Below are positions 9,589-18,618 of a DNA stretch of 64,000 bases, in pieces (the first letter of the stretch is position 1; each line of letters begins with the position of its first letter). Source of the stretch: Lachnospiraceae bacterium (lineage in GTDB: Bacteria > Bacillota > Clostridia > Lachnospirales > Lachnospiraceae). The notes beneath the pieces were generated by a model. That model was not told the DNA's origin. It did no database searches and was given only the letters and a program-made list of their open reading frames with translations. The stretch spans positions 7,293 to 71,292 of the forward strand of contig VSNR01000002.1 in the NCBI GenBank assembly GCA_009774345.1, given 5' to 3'. The translations under genes were made by a program, and so were the position numbers.

Positions 9589-10719
9589 TTACCGCCCAAA
9601 CTGCGCTCTGATTATAGATATGATCTTGTCCATATCCTCGTCTGTGTTCTTGATATCGCTTGGCAGGCACATGCCGCGGGCAAAGATCTCCTCGCTCACG
9701 CCCGCGCCGTGCTCACAGTGGCTAAAAAAGTCACAGTCCGCAAAGACAGGCTGCATATGCATGGGCTTCCAGATGGGACGCGACTCGATGTTCTCCGCCT
9801 CGAGCGCATCCATCACATTGTCCGGCGTAACGCTGCTGCCCTTATCAATGATCATACCAGAGAGCCAGTTGTTCGCATCGCCCTTTGGATTCATGGGGTT
9901 CATAACAATCTCTGGCATGTCCGCAAACGCCTTTTTGTACTGCTGGTAAATTGCCTTTTTGCGCTGTATGTGTTCATCCAGATGCAGAAGCTGTCCCCGC
10001 CCGATGCCGGCATCAATATTGCTCATGCGGTAATTGTAGCCAATCTTGGAATGCTGGTAGTGGCGCGCCGGGTCCCTCGCCTGCGTGGACAGCACTCTCG
10101 CCTCCTGCACGAGCGCCTCCTCGGCAGAGACCATCATCCCGCCGCCGGAGGTGGTGATTATCTTGTTGCCATTAAATGAATAGATGCCAATGCGCCCAAA
10201 AGTACCTGTCTGTTTTCCGCCATATGTAGAGCCAAGTGACTCTGCCGCGTCCTCTAGTACCGGCACATGGTGCCTTGCGCAAATCTCCATGATTTCATCC
10301 ATTTTCGCCGGGGTTCCGTACAGATGTACGACCACTACCGCCTTGGGCGACGGATATTTCTCAAATGCCCGCTCCAGCGCCTCCGGTGACATATTCCAAG
10401 TGTCTGGCTCTGAGTCAATCAGCACAGGGACTGCCTTCTCATAGGCAATCGGATTGCAGCTTGCCGAGAAGGTGAGCGAGGACACAAACACGACATCGCC
10501 CTGTCTGACGCCCAAGAGCTTTAGCCCCAGATGGATAGCCGCTGTCCCGGAACTTAACGCCGCAGCATAGCCGCAGTTTGTATAGGCCGCAAGCTCCGTC
10601 TCGAAATGATTGACATTGGGGCCTAGCGGCGCAACCCAGTTTGTCTCAAACGCCTCCGCCACAAACCGCTGCTCATCCCCGTGCATGGTAGGACTTGCAA
10701 GATAGATTCTCTTTTTCAT
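9589..10719 (-). CDS. pglE: UDP-4-amino-sugar aminotransferase (PglE-like, DegT/DnrJ/EryC1)
   Basis: A PLP-dependent aminotransferase of 376 residues. It should convert UDP-2-acetamido-4-keto-6-deoxyglucose to the 4-amino sugar. The PLP lysine is K186 in FNGNKII, the acidic residue D157 lies in EDAAESLGS, and SSGTAAI near 57-63 is the phosphate loop. The start is taken at 10719 because GGAGG lies nine bases upstream; an ATG two codons earlier is also possible. Either start overlaps the pglF-like gene by about 50 bases, an unusually long overlap. Pairing with the pglF-like dehydratase and a PglC-type transferase supports the assignment. Confidence 0.88.
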   Translation of the reverse strand: MKKRIYLASPTMHGDEQRFVAEAFETNWVAPLGPNVNHFETELAAYTNCGYAAALSSGTAAIHLGLKLLGVRQGDVVFVSSLTFSASCNPIAYEKAVPVLIDSEPDTWNMSPEALERAFEKYPSPKAVVVVHLYGTPAKMDEIMEICARHHVPVLEDAAESLGSTYGGKQTGTFGRIGIYSFNGNKIITTSGGGMMVSAEEALVQEARVLSTQARDPARHYQHSKIGYNYRMSNIDAGIGRGQLLHLDEHIQRKKAIYQQYKKAFADMPEIVMNPMNPKGDANNWLSGMIIDKGSSVTPDNVMDALEAENIESRPIWKPMHMQPVFADCDFFSHCEHGAGVSEEIFARGMCLPSDIKNTDEDMDKIISIIRAQFGR

Positions 10720-12592
10720 TTTCATACTCCTCCCCGCCCACATTGGGCACATATGTCGGCACGATCTCCTGTATCAAAGACCGCACATCCTCACACTCAT
10801 TCTCCACTGCATGTTTCAGATTGTTGAGCTGCACATAAAATAACGTCTCGTCAAACTCGATCGGTCTGCCAATATGAATCAGCTTATTCGCCGTATCCGT
10901 GAGCCCCTCCTCGCGCATCAGCATCTCCTCATAGAGCTTCTCCCCGGGCCGCAGGCCTGTAAATTCAATTCGGATATCCTCATCGACCTTATACCCGGAC
11001 AGCCGTATCAGGTTCTTTGCCAAATCCAAGATCTTGACAGGCTCTCCCATGTCAAGCACAAAGATCTCGCCGCCCTTCGCGTAGACGCCCGCCTGCAAGA
11101 CCAGCGATACCGCCTCCGAGATCGTCATAAAATAACGGATGATATCTGGGTGTGTGACCGTCACGGGTCCGCCCGCCGCGATCTGCTTTTTGAACAGCGG
11201 AATCACACTCCCGTTGCTCCCCAGCACATTGCCAAACCGCACTGCCACAAACTCGGTCTCATAGTGGCGGTTGTATGTCTGAATGATCATCTCGCAGATG
11301 CGCTTGCTCGCGCCCATGATATTTGTGGGATTGACTGCCTTGTCCGTGGAGATCATCACAAACTTTTTCACGCCGTTCTGCACTGCTGCCTGCGCGGTTT
11401 TCCATGTGCCAAAGACATTGTTTTTGATCGCCTCATTGGGGCTTACCTCCATCAGCGGCACATGCTTGTGCGCCGCCGCGTGATAGATAATGTCCGGGCG
11501 GTATTCTCTCATGATGCTGTTGATGCGGTTGGTATTTCTCACAGAAGCGATCAGCACCACCAAATCCAGCTTAGGATAGCGCTGCTTTAGCTCCTGCTGT
11601 ATCTCGTAGGCATTGTTTTCATAGATGTCCACGATAATCAGCCGCGCCGGCTTGTGCCCTGCGATCTGGCGGCACAGCTCACTTCCGATCGAGCCGCCGC
11701 CCCCTGTCACCATAATGACTTGGTTTCTGACATAATTTAAAATAGAATCCAAATCCACCTTGATCGGGTCGCGCCCCAGCAAGTCCTCCACATCCACATC
11801 GCGCAGCTTGCTGACATTGACCTCGCCGTTTACGAGCTGATAGATGCCCGGCAGCGTCCTGAGCTTGCAGCTTGTCTCCTTGCAGATCTCGACGAGCGCC
11901 TTCATCGTCGCGCGGTTTGCGGACGGAATCGCGATAAAAATCTCATCAATGCCGTACAGCGCCGCATACTCCACGATTCTGTCACGCCCGCCGACAATCT
12001 TGATGCCCTGTATAAACCTGCCCCATTTGTGCTCGTCATCATCAATGATGCACTTGATGGTCATCGTGCTGTAACTGCTGTTGACAATCTCCTTAATAAC
12101 TGTATTTCCGGCATCCCCGGCGCCGATAATCATTACGCGCGTACCGTTTTTGCGGTTCTGCGCCTTGTGCCGCATTCCCCGCAGGATGCGGTACGAAAAC
12201 CGGGTACCGGTCGTAAGCCCCGTGAGCACCAGCGCATACGTGAAATAATAGCTTCTGGGAATCGGATATTGAAGAACACGCATGCCAGCAAAATCCAAAA
12301 TCGCGCTCAAACCGCACCCTGCCAGAATATTTTGCACCTCCGCCGTCCCCGCAAACGCCCACAGGCTGTGATACAGCTTAAAGATATAAAATACGACCAG
12401 CGTCATCACCACATTGGGCACCATCATATTCCATGCCGAGCTTAAATACACCTCTGGAATGTCTCTGTAATTCAGTTCAAAGCGAAACCACAGCGGTACA
12501 ATGCTTGCGATACACACGGTCATGATGTCAAGAATCACAAGCACAATTCTTCTGTGCAATAGCTGTAGATTGATATGATTAAACTTTTTCAT
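10673..12592 (-). CDS. pglF: Membrane UDP-GlcNAc 4,6-dehydratase (PglF/CapD-like)
   Basis: A protein of 639 residues. Four N-terminal membrane helices span about 15-130. A first Rossmann-like domain follows with MIIGAGDAG (154-162), then the catalytic extended SDR domain with TGGGGSIGSE at 296-305. STDKAVNPTN at 415-424 is followed by M426-x3-K430 in place of Y-x3-K, which is diagnostic of the long PglF/WbpM group. It produces UDP-2-acetamido-4-keto-6-deoxy-D-glucose for the next gene. The start at 12592 follows GGGAGG at 13 bases, a long spacing; an upstream ATG inside the ligase gene is less likely. The C-terminal tail overlaps pglE. Confidence 0.9.
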   Translation of the reverse strand: MKKFNHINLQLLHRRIVLVILDIMTVCIASIVPLWFRFELNYRDIPEVYLSSAWNMMVPNVVMTLVVFYIFKLYHSLWAFAGTAEVQNILAGCGLSAILDFAGMRVLQYPIPRSYYFTYALVLTGLTTGTRFSYRILRGMRHKAQNRKNGTRVMIIGAGDAGNTVIKEIVNSSYSTMTIKCIIDDDEHKWGRFIQGIKIVGGRDRIVEYAALYGIDEIFIAIPSANRATMKALVEICKETSCKLRTLPGIYQLVNGEVNVSKLRDVDVEDLLGRDPIKVDLDSILNYVRNQVIMVTGGGGSIGSELCRQIAGHKPARLIIVDIYENNAYEIQQELKQRYPKLDLVVLIASVRNTNRINSIMREYRPDIIYHAAAHKHVPLMEVSPNEAIKNNVFGTWKTAQAAVQNGVKKFVMISTDKAVNPTNIMGASKRICEMIIQTYNRHYETEFVAVRFGNVLGSNGSVIPLFKKQIAAGGPVTVTHPDIIRYFMTISEAVSLVLQAGVYAKGGEIFVLDMGEPVKILDLAKNLIRLSGYKVDEDIRIEFTGLRPGEKLYEEMLMREEGLTDTANKLIHIGRPIEFDETLFYVQLNNLKHAVENECEDVRSLIQEIVPTYVPNVGGEEYENEKENLSCKSYHARG

Positions 12593-12617
12593 AATATTGT
12601 TTCTGCCTCCCGGCTCT

Positions 12618-15227
12618 TTATTTCGCGGGTCCCTCACAGTCCCGCATCAAGAGCATCTGCATCAGTATAAAACCAAACCCTGCCGGAATGCATGGATGAT
12701 AAGCCCACTCCGTCAAACTGATAAATCCAAATACAACGACAAGCGAAAAAGGTATGAGCACGATGCTGTACCTGCTGCCATAGTCCAGAAAGAGCCGGAC
12801 TGCGCGCCACAGTGTCAGCGCACACAGCACCAGAAACAAAAGCCCCGCAACCAGTCCAAAATTATAAGCGACCTGAAGGTAGGAATTGTGCGCGTGGGCA
12901 TACTCATCGCCCTTTGGATCTTCCGGTCCCATCTTAGGATGCCCCCGAAAGCGAATCGCATTGATATAATCCTGAAAAATTTCAAACCTTCCATTTGAAA
13001 TATCTGGAGATTTTTCCACTTCCTGTGAAACACTGCGCTGCTCTAGCCCTGCAAGCGCATTCCCCGCAAAAGCAAGCGTACCGGCTTCTCTTCCTGTGAG
13101 TTCGTCCCTCCCCGCATCCGCCTCCTGTCCGCCTTCTGCTGACTGAAACCTGCCAAACAGTGTGGCAAAAAAGCGCCGCACCGTCATATATTTGTCCGAG
13201 TCCACCGGGTCGCCCTCGTAGATCATAAAGCTTCTGTCCTGAAACTCAATCTCATAGCGCACCGGGTCATTCACCACCGCCGGAACCATTCTGACTGCGG
13301 TAAACACCATCGGAAAGCTGGCCAGACACACCGCCATCAGCATCAAAAGCTCCGACAGAATCCTGACAGCGCCCTTTTTATACGCCACTGCGGTGACTGC
13401 CACGATCATTGCCACCGTCACCAAGGTTGTGAGAAACGCCGTTCTCGACATCGACAGCAGGATAAACCCGGCTGCGCACGCGGTCACAAAATATTCTGGA
13501 AAACAGAAAGTCAGCATACTCTTCCGTGTCTTTAGCTTTCCATAGAGCTTTGCAAGCGCTGTGCCAAACACCACCGCCAGATACATCCCGGTGCACGCCA
13601 CCGTGTGAAATATGCCGCCATAGCGGTAGAGCATCCAGTAATGGTGCGGTCTGTGCGCCAGACAAAAAAACGTCACCAGCGCAAAGCTGAGCAGAATGCC
13701 GTTGCTGAAATTCTTGAGAAAGCGGCAGTTTGAGGCAAGTGTGTTCGGTGAGAATAAAAATGCCGCAAACGGCAGCGTCGCCGTAAAAACCCACACCTTC
13801 TCATACCGGTAAGCATACATAAACAAACTGAACACAATCCATAACACACTGTAGCAAAGCCGCTGTCTGTCCCGGACAAGCCGCCCTGTCATCTGACCAC
13901 AGGCTGATGCAAGCTCCGGGGTCTTGGCGATCATGCGGAGGATAGTGAGCACCAGCAGTCCCCACGACACCACCACGCCGCAGGTAAGCCGCGCAAGCAG
14001 CAGCTCATTCTTATCTCCCTGCACAAAACTGCAATAATATACTGATCCGGCAAACCCTAAAACCAGCCACAGAAGGCTCAGCTTGTTTACAAACTGCTTT
14101 TCATGATAATTCATGAGCAGCGCGACCGCCAGAAAGATCAGCATCCATCTGGTATTTGTGTAGTGGTAAAAATTTCTGTCCGCATTGACATACTGGCACA
14201 GCGCATAGAACAGCAGCCCAAAACTGACCGTCTGGATATAGTTTCTCCACGTCAGCCACATGATACTGCCCGCAGGCATCTTCGAGCGCTTCTGGGGGCG
14301 GAGCGTCCGCGGCAGGCGCCACAAAAAACCAATCAGCCACGCATCTGCGGCAGCAATCCCGGCGGTAAAAAAGAGCCTGTCCCACACCTCGCCGCCAAAT
14401 CTGTTCAGGACAACCGCATAGACAAACAGCGCCGCCGACGCAAGCACGCCAAGCACTGCCACACTGATTCTGGCAATCCTGCCCACGCTGCCCACGCGAA
14501 ACGCTTCCTGCGAAAACCGTTCATCATACTGCTGTACCAGCATCAGGAGCAACAGATAAACCACCGCTGCCCCTGCTGCGATCAGCACATCATACAGAAG
14601 AATCTCAAAGACCGTCAGCGGTCTTGAATAATCAAAATCCGCGACCAGACTGACTTCCTCATTGATAATACCGTCAATATACAAGGTAGCGTTCTCCGCC
14701 TGCGCAAGCGCCGTCCTGTTCCCGACAGGGAGCGTATATACCGCACTGCTCTCCTCGTCTATAAGAATTTCATAATAATATGCCTGCCCTTTCACGACAT
14801 CCAGATCGGGCACCGCCGCCAGATATCCGTTTTTTGCGATTTTCCTGCTGTCGGCTTCCTCCTCATAGATACAGGAAAAGGCGTCATCATACAGCCGGAA
14901 GCGCACGCTCTCGTAATCTGCCTGTTTTTGCCCCAGCGTACATCCCATATACAGCGTCACCTGATACAGATGATCCTGTGTAAAATATACCATCTGTAAT
15001 TTCTTGTCGGTAGCGCCAAACGGCTCTCCTGCAAGCAGTGCCTTTGCCGGGCTGTCATATGCGTTCTGTCTTGACAGCACATGATTCTGCACCAGCCCCA
15101 TCGGGAACACGCGCATCATCAGGATAAAGGCTGCCGTCGCCACAATGATCTGAATCACTGCATTGCGCTTCGCGTATGTTCTTGCATGTTCACTGTTGGA
15201 AAATGTGCAGGCAATGAGATCTTTCAT
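12618..15227 (-). CDS. Large O-antigen ligase/Wzy-like membrane protein
   Basis: A polytopic membrane protein of 869 residues. The first helix is near 25-45, a hydrophilic domain of about 150 residues follows, then many helices. A large late loop ends in YAHAHNSYLQ (H780 region), the conserved segment of the WaaL/PglL/Wzy_C ligase superfamily, with three helices after it. Such proteins transfer or polymerise undecaprenyl-linked glycans outside the cytoplasm. The length is about twice that of typical ligases, mainly from the N-terminal insert. The ATG at 15227 follows GGGAGG, and a promoter lies just upstream. An O-oligosaccharyltransferase role is possible but unproven. Confidence 0.8.
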   Translation of the reverse strand: MKDLIACTFSNSEHARTYAKRNAVIQIIVATAAFILMMRVFPMGLVQNHVLSRQNAYDSPAKALLAGEPFGATDKKLQMVYFTQDHLYQVTLYMGCTLGQKQADYESVRFRLYDDAFSCIYEEEADSRKIAKNGYLAAVPDLDVVKGQAYYYEILIDEESSAVYTLPVGNRTALAQAENATLYIDGIINEEVSLVADFDYSRPLTVFEILLYDVLIAAGAAVVYLLLLMLVQQYDERFSQEAFRVGSVGRIARISVAVLGVLASAALFVYAVVLNRFGGEVWDRLFFTAGIAAADAWLIGFLWRLPRTLRPQKRSKMPAGSIMWLTWRNYIQTVSFGLLFYALCQYVNADRNFYHYTNTRWMLIFLAVALLMNYHEKQFVNKLSLLWLVLGFAGSVYYCSFVQGDKNELLLARLTCGVVVSWGLLVLTILRMIAKTPELASACGQMTGRLVRDRQRLCYSVLWIVFSLFMYAYRYEKVWVFTATLPFAAFLFSPNTLASNCRFLKNFSNGILLSFALVTFFCLAHRPHHYWMLYRYGGIFHTVACTGMYLAVVFGTALAKLYGKLKTRKSMLTFCFPEYFVTACAAGFILLSMSRTAFLTTLVTVAMIVAVTAVAYKKGAVRILSELLMLMAVCLASFPMVFTAVRMVPAVVNDPVRYEIEFQDRSFMIYEGDPVDSDKYMTVRRFFATLFGRFQSAEGGQEADAGRDELTGREAGTLAFAGNALAGLEQRSVSQEVEKSPDISNGRFEIFQDYINAIRFRGHPKMGPEDPKGDEYAHAHNSYLQVAYNFGLVAGLLFLVLCALTLWRAVRLFLDYGSRYSIVLIPFSLVVVFGFISLTEWAYHPCIPAGFGFILMQMLLMRDCEGPAK

Positions 15228-15255
15228 ATAGAAAACTACCTCCCTATGCGTATAG

Positions 15256-15284
15256 AGTATAGCACAATCCGATTTTTTATACAA
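15256..15284 (-). promoter_or_regulatory. SigmaA-type promoter for the ligase-pglF-E-C unit
   Basis: On the minus strand TTGTAT (15284-15279) is followed after 17 bases by TATACT (15261-15256). TGC directly before the -10 box makes an extended -10 element. The predicted transcript starts near 15249, about 22 bases before the ligase start codon. The -35 box is weak. Confidence 0.6.
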
Positions 15285-15287
15285 CTG

Positions 15288-16235
15288 TCACTCCCCACAA
15301 TCTGTTTCACCGCTGTGTGTCTCCTCGCGCACCACATACTGAGGAGAATTGTTGATGCTGATATAAATCCGCCCGATGTATTCCCCGATCAGCCCCAGCA
15401 TAATCATGAGCATTCCGCCGATAAAGACAACGGCTGCCATCAGCGAGCTAAACCCCAGCGGCACCTCTGGATTGACAAATTTTTTCACCACCGTATAGAT
15501 GCCATAGAGAAAGCCAGCCCCCGCAAAGAGCGCCCCTGTCATGGTGGCAATGCGAAGCGGCAGGATAGAAAACGCCGTAAACCCATTAAACCACAGCCCG
15601 AGCAGTTTCTTCATGGTATAGCCGGAGGTTCCGACGGTGCGGCTCCTGTGGTTTACGGGCACATTGGAGATATTTCTGGTGGCGCGCAGCACCAGACCGA
15701 TAATGTAGGGATAACTGTTTTCATATTGGAGCATACTGTCCACCACAAAACGCTTCGCCGCAAAATAGCTCGTCAGGTGCAGATCTTTTGGTTTCCCGAG
15801 CATAATCCTTGTCATCATGTCATTCATCCATGTGCCAAAATTGCGAAAGGCGCTGTGCTTCTTATCCCCATAGCTTGCGTAAACCACATCGCTTCCGCGC
15901 TCAATGCGCTCAAGCAGCTTCCCGACCTCATTCGCCGGCGTCTGCCCGTCGTCGTCCAGACAGACCACGATCTCCCCGTCCGAACGCCGCAGTCCCGCCA
16001 TCAGCGCCGCGTGCTGTCCAAAATTTTTCGCCAGACTGATGCCGGTAATGCAGCTGTAGCGCGCGCACAGATTTTTGATCACTTCATAAGTATCATCCGG
16101 CGAACAGTCATTTACCAGAATGATTTCGCAGGTGTACTCCGGCATGGACGCCATTGTGCTCTGTATTTCTGCCACCACGCCCTCGATGGTCCGCGCACTC
16201 CGGTAGCAGGGAATGACAAAACTTACCTTACTCAT
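15288..16235 (-). CDS. ArnC/DPM1-like GT2 polyprenyl-phosphate glycosyltransferase
   Basis: A protein of 315 residues. The N-terminal GT-A domain has VIPCYRS at 7-13 and D-x-D at D94-D96 (LDDDGQT), and two C-terminal membrane helices lie near 238-260 and 270-290. This layout is that of ArnC, GtrB and related enzymes, which charge undecaprenyl phosphate with one sugar for use by a membrane GT-C enzyme. The ATG at 16235 follows an AGGAGG site and overlaps the GNAT gene by eight bases. Together with wecE, a GT-C protein and a GNAT it forms an Arn-like set. The sugar carried is inferred to be a 4-acylamino-4,6-dideoxyhexose. Confidence 0.88.
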   Translation of the reverse strand: MSKVSFVIPCYRSARTIEGVVAEIQSTMASMPEYTCEIILVNDCSPDDTYEVIKNLCARYSCITGISLAKNFGQHAALMAGLRRSDGEIVVCLDDDGQTPANEVGKLLERIERGSDVVYASYGDKKHSAFRNFGTWMNDMMTRIMLGKPKDLHLTSYFAAKRFVVDSMLQYENSYPYIIGLVLRATRNISNVPVNHRSRTVGTSGYTMKKLLGLWFNGFTAFSILPLRIATMTGALFAGAGFLYGIYTVVKKFVNPEVPLGFSSLMAAVVFIGGMLMIMLGLIGEYIGRIYISINNSPQYVVREETHSGETDCGE

Positions 16236-16809
16236 AGTCCTCCTGCCCTTCTTTGACGGAAGCGATCTGTTCTCTGGGATTAAAGATGCCAAACAGAATC
16301 AAATCCTCGTACTGCCCGTCCAGAAAATATTCATCCCGAAGATACGCCTCTTGGATACTGCCCACCTTCTCACTCATGCGCGCGCTCGCCGTGTTGCGCG
16401 CCAGCACGCGCGAGACGACCTTGTGCAGTCCGAGCGTATTGAACGCATAATCCAGAATCAAATGCCCTGCCTCTGTGCCGACTCCCTTCCCATAGGTCTG
16501 CTCCTCTCCTAAGTAAATCCCCCACTCCGCCCGTCTGCTCTCCTCGTCAAAATTCTGAAGGTACGCAGAGCCAAGCGGCTTGTCATCCTCATTTCTGCAC
16601 ACAATAAACTGATGCACCAGCCCTTTGAACACCTTGTTGGCAAGCCAGTCCTCATGGTCTTTTGGGGTGATGGGTTTGCGGTATAAGAAATTTGCCACCA
16701 CACTTGGCTGGTTGCGCCACCGCACAGCAAGCTCCGTGTCGTCTGCGGTGATGGGTCTTAAATAGATTTGCTCTCCCCGCAGGATTAAGTCCTTTTTTAC
16801 TGGTTCCAT
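16228..16809 (-). CDS. GNAT N-acetyltransferase (RimJ/L-like)
   Basis: An acetyltransferase of 193 residues in the Acetyltransf_3 group. IYLRPITADD near 15-24 starts the fold. A central YGKGVGTEAG stretch near 109-118 fits the acetyl-CoA pyrophosphate loop, and ARNTASARMSEKVG is the typical late helix. It lies between a GT-C protein and an ArnC-like transferase and downstream of wecE. The likely role is N-acetylation of a 4-amino sugar nucleotide, comparable to WecD. The resemblance to ribosomal-protein acetyltransferases means the substrate is inferred only from position. Confidence 0.82.
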   Translation of the reverse strand: MEPVKKDLILRGEQIYLRPITADDTELAVRWRNQPSVVANFLYRKPITPKDHEDWLANKVFKGLVHQFIVCRNEDDKPLGSAYLQNFDEESRRAEWGIYLGEEQTYGKGVGTEAGHLILDYAFNTLGLHKVVSRVLARNTASARMSEKVGSIQEAYLRDEYFLDGQYEDLILFGIFNPREQIASVKEGQEDYE

Positions 16810-16833
16810 ATCTGTCTCCTTCTTTTATATATA

Positions 16834-18618
16834 TCAGTTCCGAATCAGCTGGTACACGTCAAATGCGGTCTCCGAGGAGGTTGTCCGTATCTGGTCTTGG
16901 CACACTGGCGTGACGGTAATTTTTCGTTTCTGATAATACTGCACAAGCCAGTCAAGGTCTTTGCCCGGCGCCGTCACAAAGTATGCGGTACTGCCAAGCG
17001 CACTCTGGACATCCCTGTAATGCTGCCGCGCAAGCTTCTGTCTTGCCAGCGGGCTTTTTGCCGCCCAGCCTCCACAGTAGTCAAAATTTTTGTAAGTATT
17101 ATCCACATCGGTAAATATTTTTTCAGAATACGGCGCATTCTGATACGACGTTGCGGAGTACACATCCATCACATAATAATTATTTCCATTTTTCCGGCAA
17201 TAATCCATCATTGCATTCCAGCGCGCATCCGCTGCCCCGCGGCGGTCATACTCTGCCTGCACAGCCCGCAGGCTGCCCAGAAGGACGACCGCTGTCCCGG
17301 TGATGCACAGCAGCGTGACTAGGATTTTTGCCGCCCTTTTTGCGCTGACTGTCCCCTCACCAAGCCAGAAGCCAAGAAGCGCCACCAGCTCCATCATGAG
17401 CAAAGGAACGGTCACCCTGTCCGGCAGCCGGTCCACCATATACAGATACAGCCATAGGACGCTGCGCACCATGACCAGAAACACGAGCCAGAGCACTGCA
17501 TTTACCCGCGCTTTCCCCCGCGCAGGCACCACTCCCGTCAGAATATACAAAAAATACAGGACAATCACCGTCACGCTGGCAAGGGTATGACTGCTCTGCA
17601 ACTGGTTTTTGTACTGCCACAGAGCTTCTTTCAGGCTTTTTTTGCTGATAAAGCCAAAGGTTTTTTTCAGTCCGCTGCCCTGTCCTGCAAGCTGCTCCTG
17701 ATATGCCACGATCGCCTCAAGCCTCCAAGTGTCAATCGACTCATCCAGCGCAAAATTATAGTTTTCCAGCAAGGTATACGACTCTCTTGACAGTCCGATC
17801 GACTCATAAAAACCGCGGTGCTCCTCATATTTTGGCAGTCCATAAAAATCATACAGTTTCGTCCGCGCGTCAAAAAAACTGCGAAAACTGCTCCACTCAC
17901 TGCCGCTGTAGGCGAGCAGGTCCAGCGAGTACACCGCCGCCATGCACAGGACTGCCGCCGCAATCAGCGTCAGATACTTTCTGAAATTCGCCACTGTAAA
18001 GAACTTTTTCTCACCGCACCACTTTGCCATCCCTGCAAGGAGCAGAAAAGGCAGCAGCATGAAGCAGACCTCTGTCCGTATCATAAAAGACAGTACGACC
18101 AGCATCAAGGACAGCAGATTTCTCCTGAAAAAAACAGATGGCTTGTCCGTTCCCGGCGCCGTCAGAAACAAAAAGACTGCACCCGCCATACAGATTCCGG
18201 CTGTGACACTGTACTGTATAATCACAAACTGCCGCAGAAACAGGCCAAATGCCAGTACCGCCTCCGCCAAGAGCGCTGCGAGCTTCGTCCCTGTGCGTCT
18301 CATGAGCGACAGCAGCCTCACCGCGATGAGGAACAAGACGCCAAACTGGCACAGACACAAAAACAAGCCATACCATGGAACGGCTGGAATGGCCTTGTAA
18401 AGAAGCGCAATACACCACCCTAAAGGATACAGCATCTGGATGCAGAAGCCGTTTGGCGTTCCTGTGTAAGCTCCTGATAAGATATCCTTAATCATGGTGT
18501 CATCATTCAGATCATAATAAAAATCAAATCGAACGGCTAAAAGCAGCGCAAACAGTACAGTGAAAGCAAACGCACCACACACTTTTGCTGCCTTGTTCCC
18601 TGTGCGGTCATCTGTCAT
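16834..18618 (-). CDS. Polytopic membrane protein, GT-C glycosyltransferase-like
   Basis: A protein of 594 residues with a first helix near 12-29 followed by an acidic loop YYDLNDDTMIKDILSG and TGTPNG. This arrangement matches the catalytic first loop of GT-C enzymes. About ten more hydrophobic segments follow, then a hydrophilic C-terminal domain of roughly 130 residues. The ATG overlaps the wecE stop as ATGA. With the ArnC-like GT2 two genes downstream it probably takes an undecaprenyl-phosphate sugar and adds it to a glycan outside the cytoplasm. No close characterised relative is recognised, so the enzymatic role is inferred. Confidence 0.7.
   Translation of the reverse strand: MTDDRTGNKAAKVCGAFAFTVLFALLLAVRFDFYYDLNDDTMIKDILSGAYTGTPNGFCIQMLYPLGWCIALLYKAIPAVPWYGLFLCLCQFGVLFLIAVRLLSLMRRTGTKLAALLAEAVLAFGLFLRQFVIIQYSVTAGICMAGAVFLFLTAPGTDKPSVFFRRNLLSLMLVVLSFMIRTEVCFMLLPFLLLAGMAKWCGEKKFFTVANFRKYLTLIAAAVLCMAAVYSLDLLAYSGSEWSSFRSFFDARTKLYDFYGLPKYEEHRGFYESIGLSRESYTLLENYNFALDESIDTWRLEAIVAYQEQLAGQGSGLKKTFGFISKKSLKEALWQYKNQLQSSHTLASVTVIVLYFLYILTGVVPARGKARVNAVLWLVFLVMVRSVLWLYLYMVDRLPDRVTVPLLMMELVALLGFWLGEGTVSAKRAAKILVTLLCITGTAVVLLGSLRAVQAEYDRRGAADARWNAMMDYCRKNGNNYYVMDVYSATSYQNAPYSEKIFTDVDNTYKNFDYCGGWAAKSPLARQKLARQHYRDVQSALGSTAYFVTAPGKDLDWLVQYYQKRKITVTPVCQDQIRTTSSETAFDVYQLIRN

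Noticed and set aside
8040..10179. Long open frames on the + strand opposite the PLP, pglC and pglE genes (also at 1000-1932 and 15081-16256).
   Set aside because: They lie antisense to clear conserved enzymes, show no family motifs, are rich in His/Arg/Pro/Gln as antisense frames of G+C-rich genes are, and lack convincing ribosome binding sites.
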